Assembly (NCBI GenBank): GCA_002329645.1
Contig: DCTS01000002.1
Coordinates: forward strand, 17,204 to 36,991
Reading direction: 5' to 3'
DNA: 19,788 nt
From: Lachnoclostridium sp. UBA1434
GTDB lineage: Bacteria; Bacillota; Clostridia; Lachnospirales; Lachnospiraceae
The notes under the pieces were generated by a model. The model worked only from the letters and a program-made list of their open reading frames with translations. It was not told where the DNA came from and searched no databases. Of the stretch, positions 1 through 8,496 are shown one piece after another. Positions within the stretch are counted from its first letter, which is position 1, and each line of letters opens with the position of its first letter. The translations under genes were made by a program, and so were the position numbers.

Positions 1-96
1 CGGCTCCTTCTCGAGCACAAGAATGTGCTCATTCAGGCTTTGAATATGCTCCCTGGTTTCCTCAATGAATATCTCCAGATACTGACTTACTTCCAT
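1..96 (-). CDS. cheA: CheA histidine kinase, N-terminal fragment (runs off the window)
   Basis: Only the first 32 codons are present, reading MEVSQYLEIFIEE and ending LVLEKEP at the window edge. CheA is the chemotaxis histidine kinase that receives signals from receptors via CheW and phosphorylates CheY and CheB. The visible part is the first helix of the P1 (HPt) domain and closely resembles Bacillus/Clostridium CheA starts; the phospho-accepting histidine would lie a little further on, outside the window. The ATG begins on the base immediately after the last base of the cheB stop codon, so the two are translationally coupled. A G-rich ribosome binding site (GGGGGTG) sits inside the end of cheB, 6 nt before the ATG. 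The cheB-cheA order matches B. subtilis fla/che. Confidence 0.9.
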   Translation of the reverse strand, partial: MEVSQYLEIFIEETREHIQSLNEHILVLEKEP

Positions 97-1302
97 TTAA
101 TGCACCCCCACATTCTTAATGATGGCTTCCGATATTTCATTAAGCGCCACCACTTCATCTGCAAGACCTACGTCCCTTATCATCCTCGGCATCCCGTATA
201 CCACACAGGTCTCCTCGTTTTGGGCTATCACATGAATATTCTTCTTTTTATATAGCTTCATGATACCCTGTGTACCGTCCGCACCCATGCCGGTCAGTAC
301 TACACATATTATATCTTCTATATCAGTATTGATTAGGGATTCAAACATGATGTCGGCGCAGGGAAGCAGTCCGTTTCTTGGTGATTCCTTCGTGACCGAA
401 AGAGTATATCCGGAGGTTTTTGTACCGTTAATCCTAAGCTGGCTTCCTCCCCTTGCAAGATAGGCTGTTCCCTTTTTCAGCTTTTCTCCGTCCTGGGCTT
501 CCTTTACATTGAATTTGCTTACGCTGTTAAGCCTGTCCGCCAGTGATTTTGTAAAGCCCTCCGGCATGTGCTGCACAATAACTACAGAAGCATTAAGATT
601 GGCAGGCAGTGCAGGCAATATTACATGCAGCGCCTTGGGGCCTCCTGTGGAGCATGCAATAGCAATTAACCTGGTGCCCTTCCGGCCTGCCCTCACCCTG
701 GGTTTTACCCCGGCCGCTCCCCCTATGCCCTTTATCGAAGCCGGTTTCTCTGCCGGTTTATCCATAACCGATTTCTCTATAGCTGTTTTGTCACTCAGCT
801 TAGCGGGCTCAGCTTGTTCCTCCATAGCCGTTATCTCAAAAAAAGTCTTAGGAGGTTTTGTTGTCAGCGGCTTTGCCGTGATCGGCTTAATTTCGTTCAA
901 GCCTGTAGCACAGGCCAGGCATTCAAGAAGCCTATTCTTAAACCTGCTGCTCCTTATTTCCTCATAGTCCTCAGGCTTGGTTACAAAGTCATAAGCGCCA
1001 AGCTCAAGGGCAAGTATCGTTTCCTCGGCTTCTTCAGTGGCAATTGAGCTGACAATAATAACTGTTGAATTTATATTCTGTTTTTTTAGCTCATCCAAAA
1101 ATTCAAGGCCTGTCATCCTGGGCATATTGATATCAAGCAGAACTGCATCTATTTCTCCGGCCCTTTTTTGCATGATGCTTAATGCTTCCAGTCCGTTAAT
1201 AGCCGTTCCTGCTACAGTAAATCTTTCATCTGATTCAATTATTTCCGAGATGACAAGTCTCATAAGTGCAGAGTCATCTACAATCAGAATGTTTTTCTTC
1301 AT
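97..1302 (-). CDS. cheB: CheB, receptor glutamate methylesterase/glutamine deamidase
   Basis: A 401-aa response regulator-esterase that demethylates chemoreceptors during adaptation; CheA phosphorylation activates it. The receiver domain (about 1-115) has acidic residues D9/D10, phospho-acceptor D57 in LLDINMP, S85/S86 and K109 in TKP. The esterase domain (about 210-400) carries the expected catalytic triad: S218 in ACSTGGP, H245 in VQHMPEG and D342 in GMGADG. The linker between the domains (about 117-210) is long and rich in K, P, T, A and E, making the protein some 50 residues longer than the roughly 350-aa E. coli type. The family APGGxHL segment reads ARGGSQL here (282-289 region). ATG 1302 has a GGAAGGT ribosome binding site 8 nt upstream. 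It lies between the PilZ gene and cheA. Confidence 0.96.
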   Translation of the reverse strand: MKKNILIVDDSALMRLVISEIIESDERFTVAGTAINGLEALSIMQKRAGEIDAVLLDINMPRMTGLEFLDELKKQNINSTVIIVSSIATEEAEETILALELGAYDFVTKPEDYEEIRSSRFKNRLLECLACATGLNEIKPITAKPLTTKPPKTFFEITAMEEQAEPAKLSDKTAIEKSVMDKPAEKPASIKGIGGAAGVKPRVRAGRKGTRLIAIACSTGGPKALHVILPALPANLNASVVIVQHMPEGFTKSLADRLNSVSKFNVKEAQDGEKLKKGTAYLARGGSQLRINGTKTSGYTLSVTKESPRNGLLPCADIMFESLINTDIEDIICVVLTGMGADGTQGIMKLYKKKNIHVIAQNEETCVVYGMPRMIRDVGLADEVVALNEISEAIIKNVGVH

Positions 1303-1325
1303 CTTGCCATACCTTCCGGGTAAAA

Positions 1326-2084
1326 TTATATGCTTTGGTTCTTTCTTCTTTTTCGTTCCTGCTCAAATACAAACTTTATAAGATCCTCCCTGTCCGCCTT
1401 ACCGATATCGGTAAACGCCACCCTGTGCTCATATTTCTCCGTATGGTTAAGCAGCTTTTCCGAGGCTATTACATTCGCACCCAGCAGAAGCTTTTTAAGC
1501 TCGCCGCCGGTAACAAAATTAAGCTTTATTTTAACCTTATCACCCGGATTTAGCGGTTCATAGGAATTGAATCTTGCTCCACATCCGCTTAAATCCGTTA
1601 TTGAGGCATTCAGCCATGTATTGCTCAGCTGGCTCAGGACACGCTGCGCCTCTGCCTTATCTCCGTCGTTCACCAGTTTTTCCCGTGCCAGGGCGTCGAT
1701 TATCTCCATTTCCAGTTGTGTAACCTGTCTGTATTCAATATCAAGAACGCATTCCAGACGGTAATACTGTCTTCTTTGAATCCTTTCAAGGGATGTTAAA
1801 ATTTTTAACGCTGCAATTATTGCGCTGTCCTCCCTGTAGGGGCTCAGCATAACGCAATTACATTGAAAAAGTCCCTTGGAAGTATAAAAGGTCAGCTTAT
1901 ACTTTTCTCCCGGATTAAGCATTATTGTGTTGCCCGCGTAAAGTGGCATGATTATGCATATTGTTTTATCATCTATAAAGTCCATAAGCTGACTTGCATA
2001 TACCTTGTCAGGATGAAGCACCTTGCCGTTTATGTCTATTCGAACCACATCAACCTTATCCCCTATATTCAGAATGTTTTGCAT
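1326..2084 (-). CDS. PilZ-domain flagellar brake protein (YcgR/YpfA-like)
   Basis: A 252-aa cytoplasmic protein. Residues 1-95 look like the YcgR/PilZN beta-rich N-domain, and 100-240 form a PilZ domain. Both c-di-GMP contact motifs are visible: RxxxR at R105-R109 (in RRQYYRL) and DxSxxG at D164-G169 (DLSGCG). Family knowledge: such proteins bind c-di-GMP and slow the motor by acting on stators or rotor. About 55 residues separate the two motifs, more than in a plain PilZ domain, and the extra part (about 121-157) looks helical and charged. The ribosome binding site is GAGGGAG about 8 nt before the ATG, and the gene follows flhG by 25 nt. Its place in the fla/che operon supports a role in motility rather than in exopolysaccharide synthesis. 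The specific name (ypfA, ycgR, dgrA) is not certain. Confidence 0.88.
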   Translation of the reverse strand: MQNILNIGDKVDVVRIDINGKVLHPDKVYASQLMDFIDDKTICIIMPLYAGNTIMLNPGEKYKLTFYTSKGLFQCNCVMLSPYREDSAIIAALKILTSLERIQRRQYYRLECVLDIEYRQVTQLEMEIIDALAREKLVNDGDKAEAQRVLSQLSNTWLNASITDLSGCGARFNSYEPLNPGDKVKIKLNFVTGGELKKLLLGANVIASEKLLNHTEKYEHRVAFTDIGKADREDLIKFVFEQERKRRKNQSI

Positions 2085-2109
2085 ACTACTACTCCCTCTT
2101 CCAAAACTA

Positions 2110-2991
2110 TTACTTTCTTACCTTTGCCTTCAAAAGATTGGCAAAGAGCTGGGCAATTCCCTTCTTTCCCTTAGTCATATCAGGCTCATGCTCACATAAA
2201 ATATCTGCAAAGCCTGTGACAGCCTTGGTAAATTGTGAATTCGGGTACAGCATTATAGCCGGCTTCTGTCTCATGACCGCCTTTGATACATTGGTATCCT
2301 GGGGTATGCAGCCAAGATATTCCAACTTTAAATTTAAGAACTTGCCGACGACAATGTTTAGCTTTTCGTAAAGCTCCCTGCCCTCCTCATAAGTATCTAT
2401 CTTGTTGGCAACAGTTCTTATGACAGTATCCCCAAGTGAAAACTCTGTTTTTCTGTTGAGTGTCTTCAATAACGCATATGCATCGGTTATGGATGTGGGT
2501 TCCGGAGTTGCAATCAGCAGAACCTCCGAGCTTGCCGCAACAAACTCCAATACGGAATCGGCAATACCCGCACCTGTGTCTATAATAATAATGTCGGCTT
2601 TTTCATCCAGCTCAACCAGTTTTTGTATCAAATAAACAATCTGATCCTTTGTCAGGCTTGTAAGCTCCTGAATTCCCGAGCCGCCGGATATGAAGCCGAT
2701 ATTTTCCGGTCCGTCCGTAATAATATCGGTAAGATTTTTTCCCTTAAACATCAAATCTGCAAGGTTATATACAGGTCTTATCCCCAGCATTACCTCAATA
2801 TTGGCAAGGCCAAAATCCGCATCAAGTATTATTACCCGCTTCCCAAGCCTGCTTAATGCAATGGCCAGATTTACCGACAGGCTTGATTTTCCGACGCCTC
2901 CCTTGCCGCTGGTCACTGTGATGACTCTCGATACTCGTCTGGGGGCTGCCTGCTGCTTCACCATTTTTCTCAATTTTTCTGCCTGATCCAT
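2110..2991 (-). CDS. flhG: FlhG (YlxH/FleN), MinD-like ATPase controlling flagellar number/placement
   Basis: A 293-aa P-loop ATPase of the MinD/ParA class. The deviant Walker A is K30-GGVGK35-S36, followed by LDADFGLAN and the Walker B-like IIIIDTGAG segment. The N-terminus carries DQAEKLR (residues 2-8), matching the DQAxxLR element by which B. subtilis FlhG stimulates the FlhF GTPase. The C-terminal end (IAQLFANLLKAKVRK) resembles the amphipathic membrane-targeting helix of the family. FlhG works with FlhF, encoded directly upstream, to set the number and position of flagella and contacts FliM/FliY during C-ring assembly. Only 1 nt lies between the flhF stop and the flhG ATG, so translation is probably coupled. 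Length is typical. Confidence 0.95.
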   Translation of the reverse strand: MDQAEKLRKMVKQQAAPRRVSRVITVTSGKGGVGKSSLSVNLAIALSRLGKRVIILDADFGLANIEVMLGIRPVYNLADLMFKGKNLTDIITDGPENIGFISGGSGIQELTSLTKDQIVYLIQKLVELDEKADIIIIDTGAGIADSVLEFVAASSEVLLIATPEPTSITDAYALLKTLNRKTEFSLGDTVIRTVANKIDTYEEGRELYEKLNIVVGKFLNLKLEYLGCIPQDTNVSKAVMRQKPAIMLYPNSQFTKAVTGFADILCEHEPDMTKGKKGIAQLFANLLKAKVRK

Positions 2992-2992
2992 A

Positions 2993-4198
2993 TTATTGCC
3001 CCCTTAACAACTGCTTTGCTATACTTTGAGCATCTATCCTGGCTATATCATCAGGTACGTTCTGCCCGAAGGTAGCATACGACAAAGGCGCATCAGTCAG
3101 CATCCTTATGTTAAATAAATTACCTATGCAGCTGGTTTCATCCAGCTTGGTAAAAATCAGGTTGTAATCTGCAATCTCCTTATATACTTCCGTAATTTTT
3201 ATAAGATCTCGATATTTCGTAGTAGCGCTTAACACCAGATAGGTCTCCCTTTCCTCTCTGGGAATTGCATTTATCAAAAGCTCAACATCGTCTCTGTGTT
3301 CCTTATTTCTGTGTGACCTTCCGGCCGTATCCACAAAAACAATATCATAATCCGAGAAGTCATCCCTTGCCTGCTTAATCTCCTCCTCTGAATAGATGAC
3401 CTTTAAAGGAACGCCCAGAATATTAGCGTATGTTCTTAGCTGTTCGACTGCAGCTATCCGATAGGTATCTGCCGTTACAAACGCCACCCTGGCCTTTTCT
3501 TCCACCTTGAATTTAGAAGCAATTTTTGCTATAGTTGTGGTCTTCCCCACACCGGTAGGTCCTATGACAAATATAAATTTCGGGGTCTTCCCGTTAAGCT
3601 CTATTGTCTTCGGCTGTCCAAGCTTAAGTATCAGCTTCTGGTATACTGCCGCCAGAATATTATCCATTGAAGCATCCTTCTTGAGAGTTCCTTCTATCTC
3701 ACTGATGATCTGGTTGGCATACTTTTCATCTACCTCGTTATCTACGAGCTGGTTATATATAAGTCTGATGCATGCCAGGCTCTTGTTGGATACCTCTTTA
3801 TCCTCAGACTTCTCTGCAGCTTCCTTTTCACTCAACTGCTTTACCAGAAGATTCTGCAGGTCGTTAAGCTTCTTTTCTATGACCGATGGAGCTGCGTCAG
3901 CATCCTCGGTACCCTTTACCGTATCCTGTGCAATATCCTCCGTCTCGTCGTATATAATGCCCGGCACCTGTTTTTTTGCCTGAACAGGAGAATTTACGCT
4001 TTTCGGTTTCTCAGTCTTGTAGTTTATATTATCATCAACAGCAGCGGTAATCTCCACCACCGGTTTACGAAAGAGCTTATAAATACCCTTGGGTGAAATG
4101 GTTTTAATGTTCATTACTATAGCATCCCTGCCAAGCTCCTCCCTGGCAAGCATGATCGCTTCGGTTTCCGTATTAGCCTGAAATTTCTTAATAATCAT
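2993..4198 (-). CDS. flhF: FlhF, SRP-family GTPase for flagellar placement
   Basis: A 401-aa member of the SRP-type GTPase family with FtsY and Ffh. The N-terminal B domain (about 1-55) starts MIIKKFQANTETEA, as usual for FlhF. A low-complexity acidic/lysine linker (about 56-135) follows, then the helical N domain (about 136-200) and the G domain (about 205-401). G motifs are intact: P-loop GPTGVGKTT (213-221), DTYRIAAVEQLRTYA, DTAGRSHR and TKLDE (350-354). FlhF recruits early basal-body components to the assembly site and is switched off by FlhG, encoded next. Its ATG overlaps the flhA stop as TGATG, giving direct translational coupling, and only a weak GGGATGG ribosome binding site lies upstream. 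Confidence 0.95.
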   Translation of the reverse strand: MIIKKFQANTETEAIMLAREELGRDAIVMNIKTISPKGIYKLFRKPVVEITAAVDDNINYKTEKPKSVNSPVQAKKQVPGIIYDETEDIAQDTVKGTEDADAAPSVIEKKLNDLQNLLVKQLSEKEAAEKSEDKEVSNKSLACIRLIYNQLVDNEVDEKYANQIISEIEGTLKKDASMDNILAAVYQKLILKLGQPKTIELNGKTPKFIFVIGPTGVGKTTTIAKIASKFKVEEKARVAFVTADTYRIAAVEQLRTYANILGVPLKVIYSEEEIKQARDDFSDYDIVFVDTAGRSHRNKEHRDDVELLINAIPREERETYLVLSATTKYRDLIKITEVYKEIADYNLIFTKLDETSCIGNLFNIRMLTDAPLSYATFGQNVPDDIARIDAQSIAKQLLRGQ

Positions 4199-6231
4199 CA
4201 GACAGTCACCATCCCTACGCTCTGCAATTCAACATTTGAATCTATCTCATTATATGATATAACTATCAAATCCCTGAAGTAATCCTGCGTCAGTCGCTTG
4301 AAGTACATTCTTACAATAGGAGATGTAATAATAATCGGACTCCTGCCCAAATCCTCCAGCTTCTGCATCTCGTTTTGGAGCGAGGCTATAATCTCCTTTG
4401 TCACCTCAGGATCCAGGGACAGGTATGCTCCGTTCTCAGTTTGCTTAACAGAGTCCATAATTTCCTGTTCCACCTTGGGGTCAAGGGTTATCACGCTTGT
4501 TGTTTCACCCTGGGGGAAATATTTCCTTGTAATTGCCCTCTTTAAGCTCTGTCTGACATACTCAGTAAGTATGTCGGTATCCCTTGTGGTTGGAGCATAA
4601 TCTGCCAGTGTTTCCAGAACGGTCACCAGATCCCTTATGGATATGCCTTCACGAAGCAGGTTTTGCAGCACCTTCTGAATTTCGCCAATATTAAGCACCT
4701 TGGGTACCAGCTCGGATATAAGGGTCTGATTTGCCTCCTGGATGTTGTTGATAAGGTTCTGAACATCCTGTCTGGTAAGAAGCTCGTGGATATGCCCCTT
4801 GATTACCTCCGTCAGATGGGTTGCAATAATTGACGGCGGATCCACTACCGTATAGCCGAGGGATTCTGCCCTTTCACGCTGGCTTTCCGTTATCCAGATT
4901 GCAGGAAGGTGGAAGGACGGTTCAAAGGTAGGAATACCGGTGATCTCCTCTTCCACATACCCGGGATTCATCGCCATATAATGGTCGAATAATATCTCAC
5001 CCTCGCTGACCTGTATGCCCTTTATCTTAATGATATATTGGTTGGGGTTAAGCTGTATATTATCACGCAGCCTTATCATCGGAACAACACAGCCCAGCTC
5101 CAAAGCTACCTGCCTCCTTATCAGGACCACCCTGTCCAGAAGGTCTCCGCCCTGGTTGGCATCCGCCAGGGGTATAATGCCGTATCCGAATTCCAGCTCT
5201 ATAGGATCCACCTGCAGAAGGCTTGTGACATTTTCCGGCTTCCTTATCTCGTTGGCTGCAAACTCCTCCTGTGATACCTCCTCCTCTATATCCTTAACTT
5301 CAAGCCTGTTCGCTATAGACCTGCCTGCAAATATAAATGTAAGCCCATAAGCAAGAAACATAATGGCATTTAAAGGTGTTACAATACCAAGGAAGGCCAT
5401 GCTTCCCCCGACTATATATAGTACCTTTGGAATGGAGAAAAGCTGCCTGACCAGTAAATCGCCGAAATCGGCTTCCTTGCTGACCTTTGTTACCAGTACG
5501 CCCGTTGACAGGGATATCATTAACGAAGGTATCTGGCTTACCAGACCGTCACCGATTGTAAGTATTGCAAATTTCTGAAGGGCTTCAGCGGCAGTCAAAC
5601 CCATGGAGGTTATCCCCATTATAACTCCGCCTGCAATATTGATGATGGTTATAATAAGCCCTGCTATTGCGTCACCCTTAACATACTTGGTGGCGCCGTC
5701 CATTGCCCCGAAAAAAGTGGCTTCATCCTGTATTCTTTCTCTTCTTATCTTGGCTTCCGCATCATTTATTGCCCCTGTATTCAGGTCTGCATCTATTGCC
5801 ATCTGCTTACCCGGCATTGCATCCAGAGTAAACCTTGCGGCCACCTCAGACACTCGTTCCGAACCCTTATTGATTACCATGAACTGGACTATAATCAATA
5901 TAATAAATATGATACAGCCGATTACCAGGTTTCCTCCTCCTACAAACTGTCCGAAGGTGGTCACAACATCGCCGGGATACCCGGTTGATAATATCAGCCT
6001 GGTGCTGGCTACGTTAAGGGATATCCTGAAAATAGTCGTAAACAGCAGGATGGTTGGAAATGCGGACATATTCAGAGCATCCTTGCTGAATATTGCATTA
6101 AAAAGTACAATCAGCGAAACTGATATATTCAGTGATATCAACAGGTCGAGAACCAGGGGATTCATCGGTACTATCAGAAATACAATTGCCGCCAGGAGAT
6201 ATAGGATAACTGCCAGGTCAGTCCTTTTCAT
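4198..6231 (-). CDS. flhA: FlhA, export-gate protein of the flagellar type III secretion system
   Basis: A 677-aa FHIPEP-family protein that forms the nonameric export-gate ring. The N-terminal third is membrane (about 8 hydrophobic segments within 1-310). It contains the highly conserved cytoplasmic loop RVSEVAARFTLDAMPGKQM (126-144) continuing to DADLNTG and the GAMDGATKYVKGDAIAG segment. Residues about 340-677 form the cytoplasmic domain that docks chaperone-substrate complexes, with family motifs such as VDPPSIIATHL and the Y/N-rich end. It couples ion flow to export together with FlhB and FliPQR. The ATG has an AGGAGG site 10 nt upstream and a second GGGAGG directly next to it. It is preceded by an 84-nt gap after flhB, one of the longer gaps in the window, in which I see no clear promoter or hairpin. 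Confidence 0.97.
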   Translation of the reverse strand: MKRTDLAVILYLLAAIVFLIVPMNPLVLDLLISLNISVSLIVLFNAIFSKDALNMSAFPTILLFTTIFRISLNVASTRLILSTGYPGDVVTTFGQFVGGGNLVIGCIIFIILIIVQFMVINKGSERVSEVAARFTLDAMPGKQMAIDADLNTGAINDAEAKIRRERIQDEATFFGAMDGATKYVKGDAIAGLIITIINIAGGVIMGITSMGLTAAEALQKFAILTIGDGLVSQIPSLMISLSTGVLVTKVSKEADFGDLLVRQLFSIPKVLYIVGGSMAFLGIVTPLNAIMFLAYGLTFIFAGRSIANRLEVKDIEEEVSQEEFAANEIRKPENVTSLLQVDPIELEFGYGIIPLADANQGGDLLDRVVLIRRQVALELGCVVPMIRLRDNIQLNPNQYIIKIKGIQVSEGEILFDHYMAMNPGYVEEEITGIPTFEPSFHLPAIWITESQRERAESLGYTVVDPPSIIATHLTEVIKGHIHELLTRQDVQNLINNIQEANQTLISELVPKVLNIGEIQKVLQNLLREGISIRDLVTVLETLADYAPTTRDTDILTEYVRQSLKRAITRKYFPQGETTSVITLDPKVEQEIMDSVKQTENGAYLSLDPEVTKEIIASLQNEMQKLEDLGRSPIIITSPIVRMYFKRLTQDYFRDLIVISYNEIDSNVELQSVGMVTV

Positions 6232-6315
6232 CCTCCCAAGTCCTCCTTCTATGTAAATTTCAATTAAATAATTATGTGCTTTATAGATTTAGTGTATCTT
6301 ATCAGCCAGCCTGAC

Positions 6316-7419
6316 TTACAGCTTGTTATTAAGTCCGTATACGTAAGCAAGCACCTCAGCCGTCATCTGGTACAGCTCCGGAGGTATCTCCTGCCCAATC
6401 TCCACATTGTAATAAAGCATTCTGGCAAGAGGCTTATTCTCAACTATTACAATATGATGCTCCCTTGCAACCTCCTTTATCTTAATAGCAAGATAATCCG
6501 CGCCCTTGGCAATTAATACGGGTGCCTCTGAGGTTTCCTTATCGTATTTTATTGCTGCTGCAAGATGCGTCGGGTTGGTTATAACAACATCCGCCTGGGG
6601 CAGAGCATGCATCATCCTGCGTCTTGAGACCTCAAGCATCTTGGCCCTGATCCTTCTTTTTACCTGCGGATCTCCCTCGGATTGCTTATATTCATCCTTG
6701 ACCTCCTGCTTGGTCATCTTCATATCCTTCTTGAATTTTATCTTTTGGTAGAATAAATCAAATATACCAATTGCCAGGAAAATAATACTTACTTTTAACC
6801 CTAAGCTAATCACCAGGTTTCCTGTAAGCAGGACCCCCTGCCATAAATCAAGATCATAAAGGGTCAGCAGCGTTCCCCATTCATCCTTAAGCTTATCATA
6901 TGCGATATACAATATTACAGCTATTTTTATTACTTCCACCACCAGCTCCTTAAGCTTGTCCTTGGAGAAGAACCTCTTAAAGCCGTTGGCAGGATTGAGT
7001 CTGCTTAACTTCGGCCTTAATAATCTGCCTGATATCTTCCATTTTACCTGGTATAGTGTTATAGCAAAGGATAATACGAATATTACCAGTAAGATCGGCA
7101 GGCAGGTCTTAAGCACCGTTGATATTGAATCATTCATCAGAGCCTGCGTCATGGGTGCTGTGAGCCCATCATTCGCTACCTTGGAGATATTCTTGTATAT
7201 CTTGCTGAAGGAATCCACGAAATTGCCGGCAAAAAATCCTGCAACCGTCCTCATTGCAAGGAACATAATTATAAGCTGCAGGGATGTGGTAAACTCCTTA
7301 CTGACAGCTACCCGACCCTCCATCCTTGCATCCTTAAGTCTTTTTGAGGTCGGCTCTTCGGTTTTTTCCCCTCCTTTGCCTTCACTGGCAAAGTATTGAA
7401 GATTATAGGAAAGATACAA
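6316..7419 (-). CDS. flhB: FlhB, export-gate and substrate-specificity switch protein (TTG start)
   Basis: A 367-aa protein with four membrane segments between about 45 and 215 and a cytoplasmic C-domain. The autocleavage site NPTH is at N282-H285 (context VVITNPTHLAAAIKYD); cleavage between N and P accompanies the switch from rod/hook to filament export, which is signalled by FliK. The N-terminus contains NLQYFASEG followed by GEKTEEPTSKRL, the normal Firmicutes FlhB opening. The first codon is TTG, and no ATG or GTG lies in frame nearby that would retain the NLQYF motif. Candidate ribosome binding sites are AGAAGGG about 11 nt upstream and GAGAGGG abutting the TTG. It follows fliR by 16 nt. 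Confidence 0.95.
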   Translation of the reverse strand: MYLSYNLQYFASEGKGGEKTEEPTSKRLKDARMEGRVAVSKEFTTSLQLIIMFLAMRTVAGFFAGNFVDSFSKIYKNISKVANDGLTAPMTQALMNDSISTVLKTCLPILLVIFVLSFAITLYQVKWKISGRLLRPKLSRLNPANGFKRFFSKDKLKELVVEVIKIAVILYIAYDKLKDEWGTLLTLYDLDLWQGVLLTGNLVISLGLKVSIIFLAIGIFDLFYQKIKFKKDMKMTKQEVKDEYKQSEGDPQVKRRIRAKMLEVSRRRMMHALPQADVVITNPTHLAAAIKYDKETSEAPVLIAKGADYLAIKIKEVAREHHIVIVENKPLARMLYYNVEIGQEIPPELYQMTAEVLAYVYGLNNKL

Positions 7420-7435
7420 CCCTCTCAGCGCCCTT

Positions 7436-8203
7436 CTATGTCATCATATCAATTGCTGCAAGCATCATATCCTGCATCTTGTTGAATATGAAATCCGCAA
7501 CTGACGGGACCATGCCAATTATAAGAAACATTACTGAAAGCCCCACCAACACCTTCATCTGCATACCTATTACGAACATATTCATCTGGGGAGCCATCTT
7601 TGCCAATATCGCCAAAACGGTATTTACAATCAGTATTGCCGTGAACACCGGCAGCACTATTCGGAAGCCTATTATAAAGTACTGCGTCATAAATGAGGCC
7701 ATAAGCTTGTACATATCCGGGTTGAGAATTATCTGTCCCGGCCCGGCTATCCTGAAGGTATCAGCCAGGGCTCTCAGGAAATAATGATGCAGATTGGTTA
7801 TCATCATGATCAGCATCACCAGGTATCCGTAAAGGTTGGCTGTAATGGTTGCCCGTACATTGGTGGCCGGATCCAGCTCACTGACCATGGAAAACCCGAT
7901 CTCCATATCAATTATGCGACCTGCAAAATCAATGATATGATATGCAATATTTGCAAACAGTCCTGTGATAGCGCCAAAAACAGCCTCCTGGGCCGTAAGC
8001 AGTGCGTATCCGATAACTCCCGAATATTCCGGCATCTCAACAGGCGCCGAATAATAAATAATTATGGCCAAAAACGCCGATATTCCGGCCTTTACTCTGA
8101 CAGGAATGTTCTTTAATGAAAAAAAAGGCGCCGTGAATATGAATGCGGATACCCTCACAAGTATTAGCAATAATAATTCAAAATCCAATAAATTATACGT
8201 CAT
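7436..8203 (-). CDS. fliR: FliR, export-gate membrane protein
   Basis: A 255-aa polytopic membrane protein (about six hydrophobic segments) of the FliR/SctT family. Recognisable segments include the N-terminal FELLLLILVRVSAFIFTAPF and the GFSMVSELDPATN motif near the middle. FliR joins FliP and FliQ in the helical core of the export gate inside the MS ring. The ATG overlaps the fliQ stop as ATGA (4-nt overlap), so it is translationally coupled to fliQ. Length is typical of the family (about 255-265 aa). Confidence 0.95.
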   Translation of the reverse strand: MTYNLLDFELLLLILVRVSAFIFTAPFFSLKNIPVRVKAGISAFLAIIIYYSAPVEMPEYSGVIGYALLTAQEAVFGAITGLFANIAYHIIDFAGRIIDMEIGFSMVSELDPATNVRATITANLYGYLVMLIMMITNLHHYFLRALADTFRIAGPGQIILNPDMYKLMASFMTQYFIIGFRIVLPVFTAILIVNTVLAILAKMAPQMNMFVIGMQMKVLVGLSVMFLIIGMVPSVADFIFNKMQDMMLAAIDMMT

Positions 8204-8475
8204 GATATCCTTATATAATTACTGAAATTTGAAACAAGCTCGACCATAAAATCCTTAAGCGATGATATTATCCAACTGCCGAAAAGCATTATTGCAACAA
8301 ATATTGCTATCATCTTCGGAACAAATGTGAGGGTGTGTTCCTGAATGGATGTTACGGTCTGAAATATACTCACCACAAGCCCGACAACAAGGGATGTCAG
8401 CAGTATGGGCGCCCCAACCTTGATGACGAGTATCAGCGCCTGCCTTGCTATATCAATTACTACATTTTCATTCAT
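8200..8475 (-). CDS. fliQ: FliQ, small export-gate membrane protein
   Basis: A 91-aa protein with two hydrophobic segments (about 13-38 and 50-72) joined by a short polar loop. The signature VSIFQTVTSIQEHTLTFVPK is typical of FliQ/SctS; family members usually have QEQTL where this one reads QEHTL. It assembles in four copies around FliP5FliR1. The ribosome binding site is GGAGGGGG about 8 nt before ATG 8475, in the 21-nt gap after fliP. Length (about 89-90 aa in relatives) fits. Confidence 0.95.
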   Translation of the reverse strand: MNENVVIDIARQALILVIKVGAPILLTSLVVGLVVSIFQTVTSIQEHTLTFVPKMIAIFVAIMLFGSWIISSLKDFMVELVSNFSNYIRIS

Positions 8476-8496
8476 GCTGTTTGACCCCCTCCACTG

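Noticed and set aside
509..967. 152-codon plus-strand open frame opposite cheB
   Set aside because: Antisense to CheB with hydrophobic Ala/Ser composition from complementing the linker codons; no start signal.
5603..6256. 217-codon plus-strand open frame opposite flhA
   Set aside because: It lies wholly antisense to the highly conserved membrane part of FlhA, has no convincing ribosome binding site and no recognisable family; it is a reading-frame shadow.
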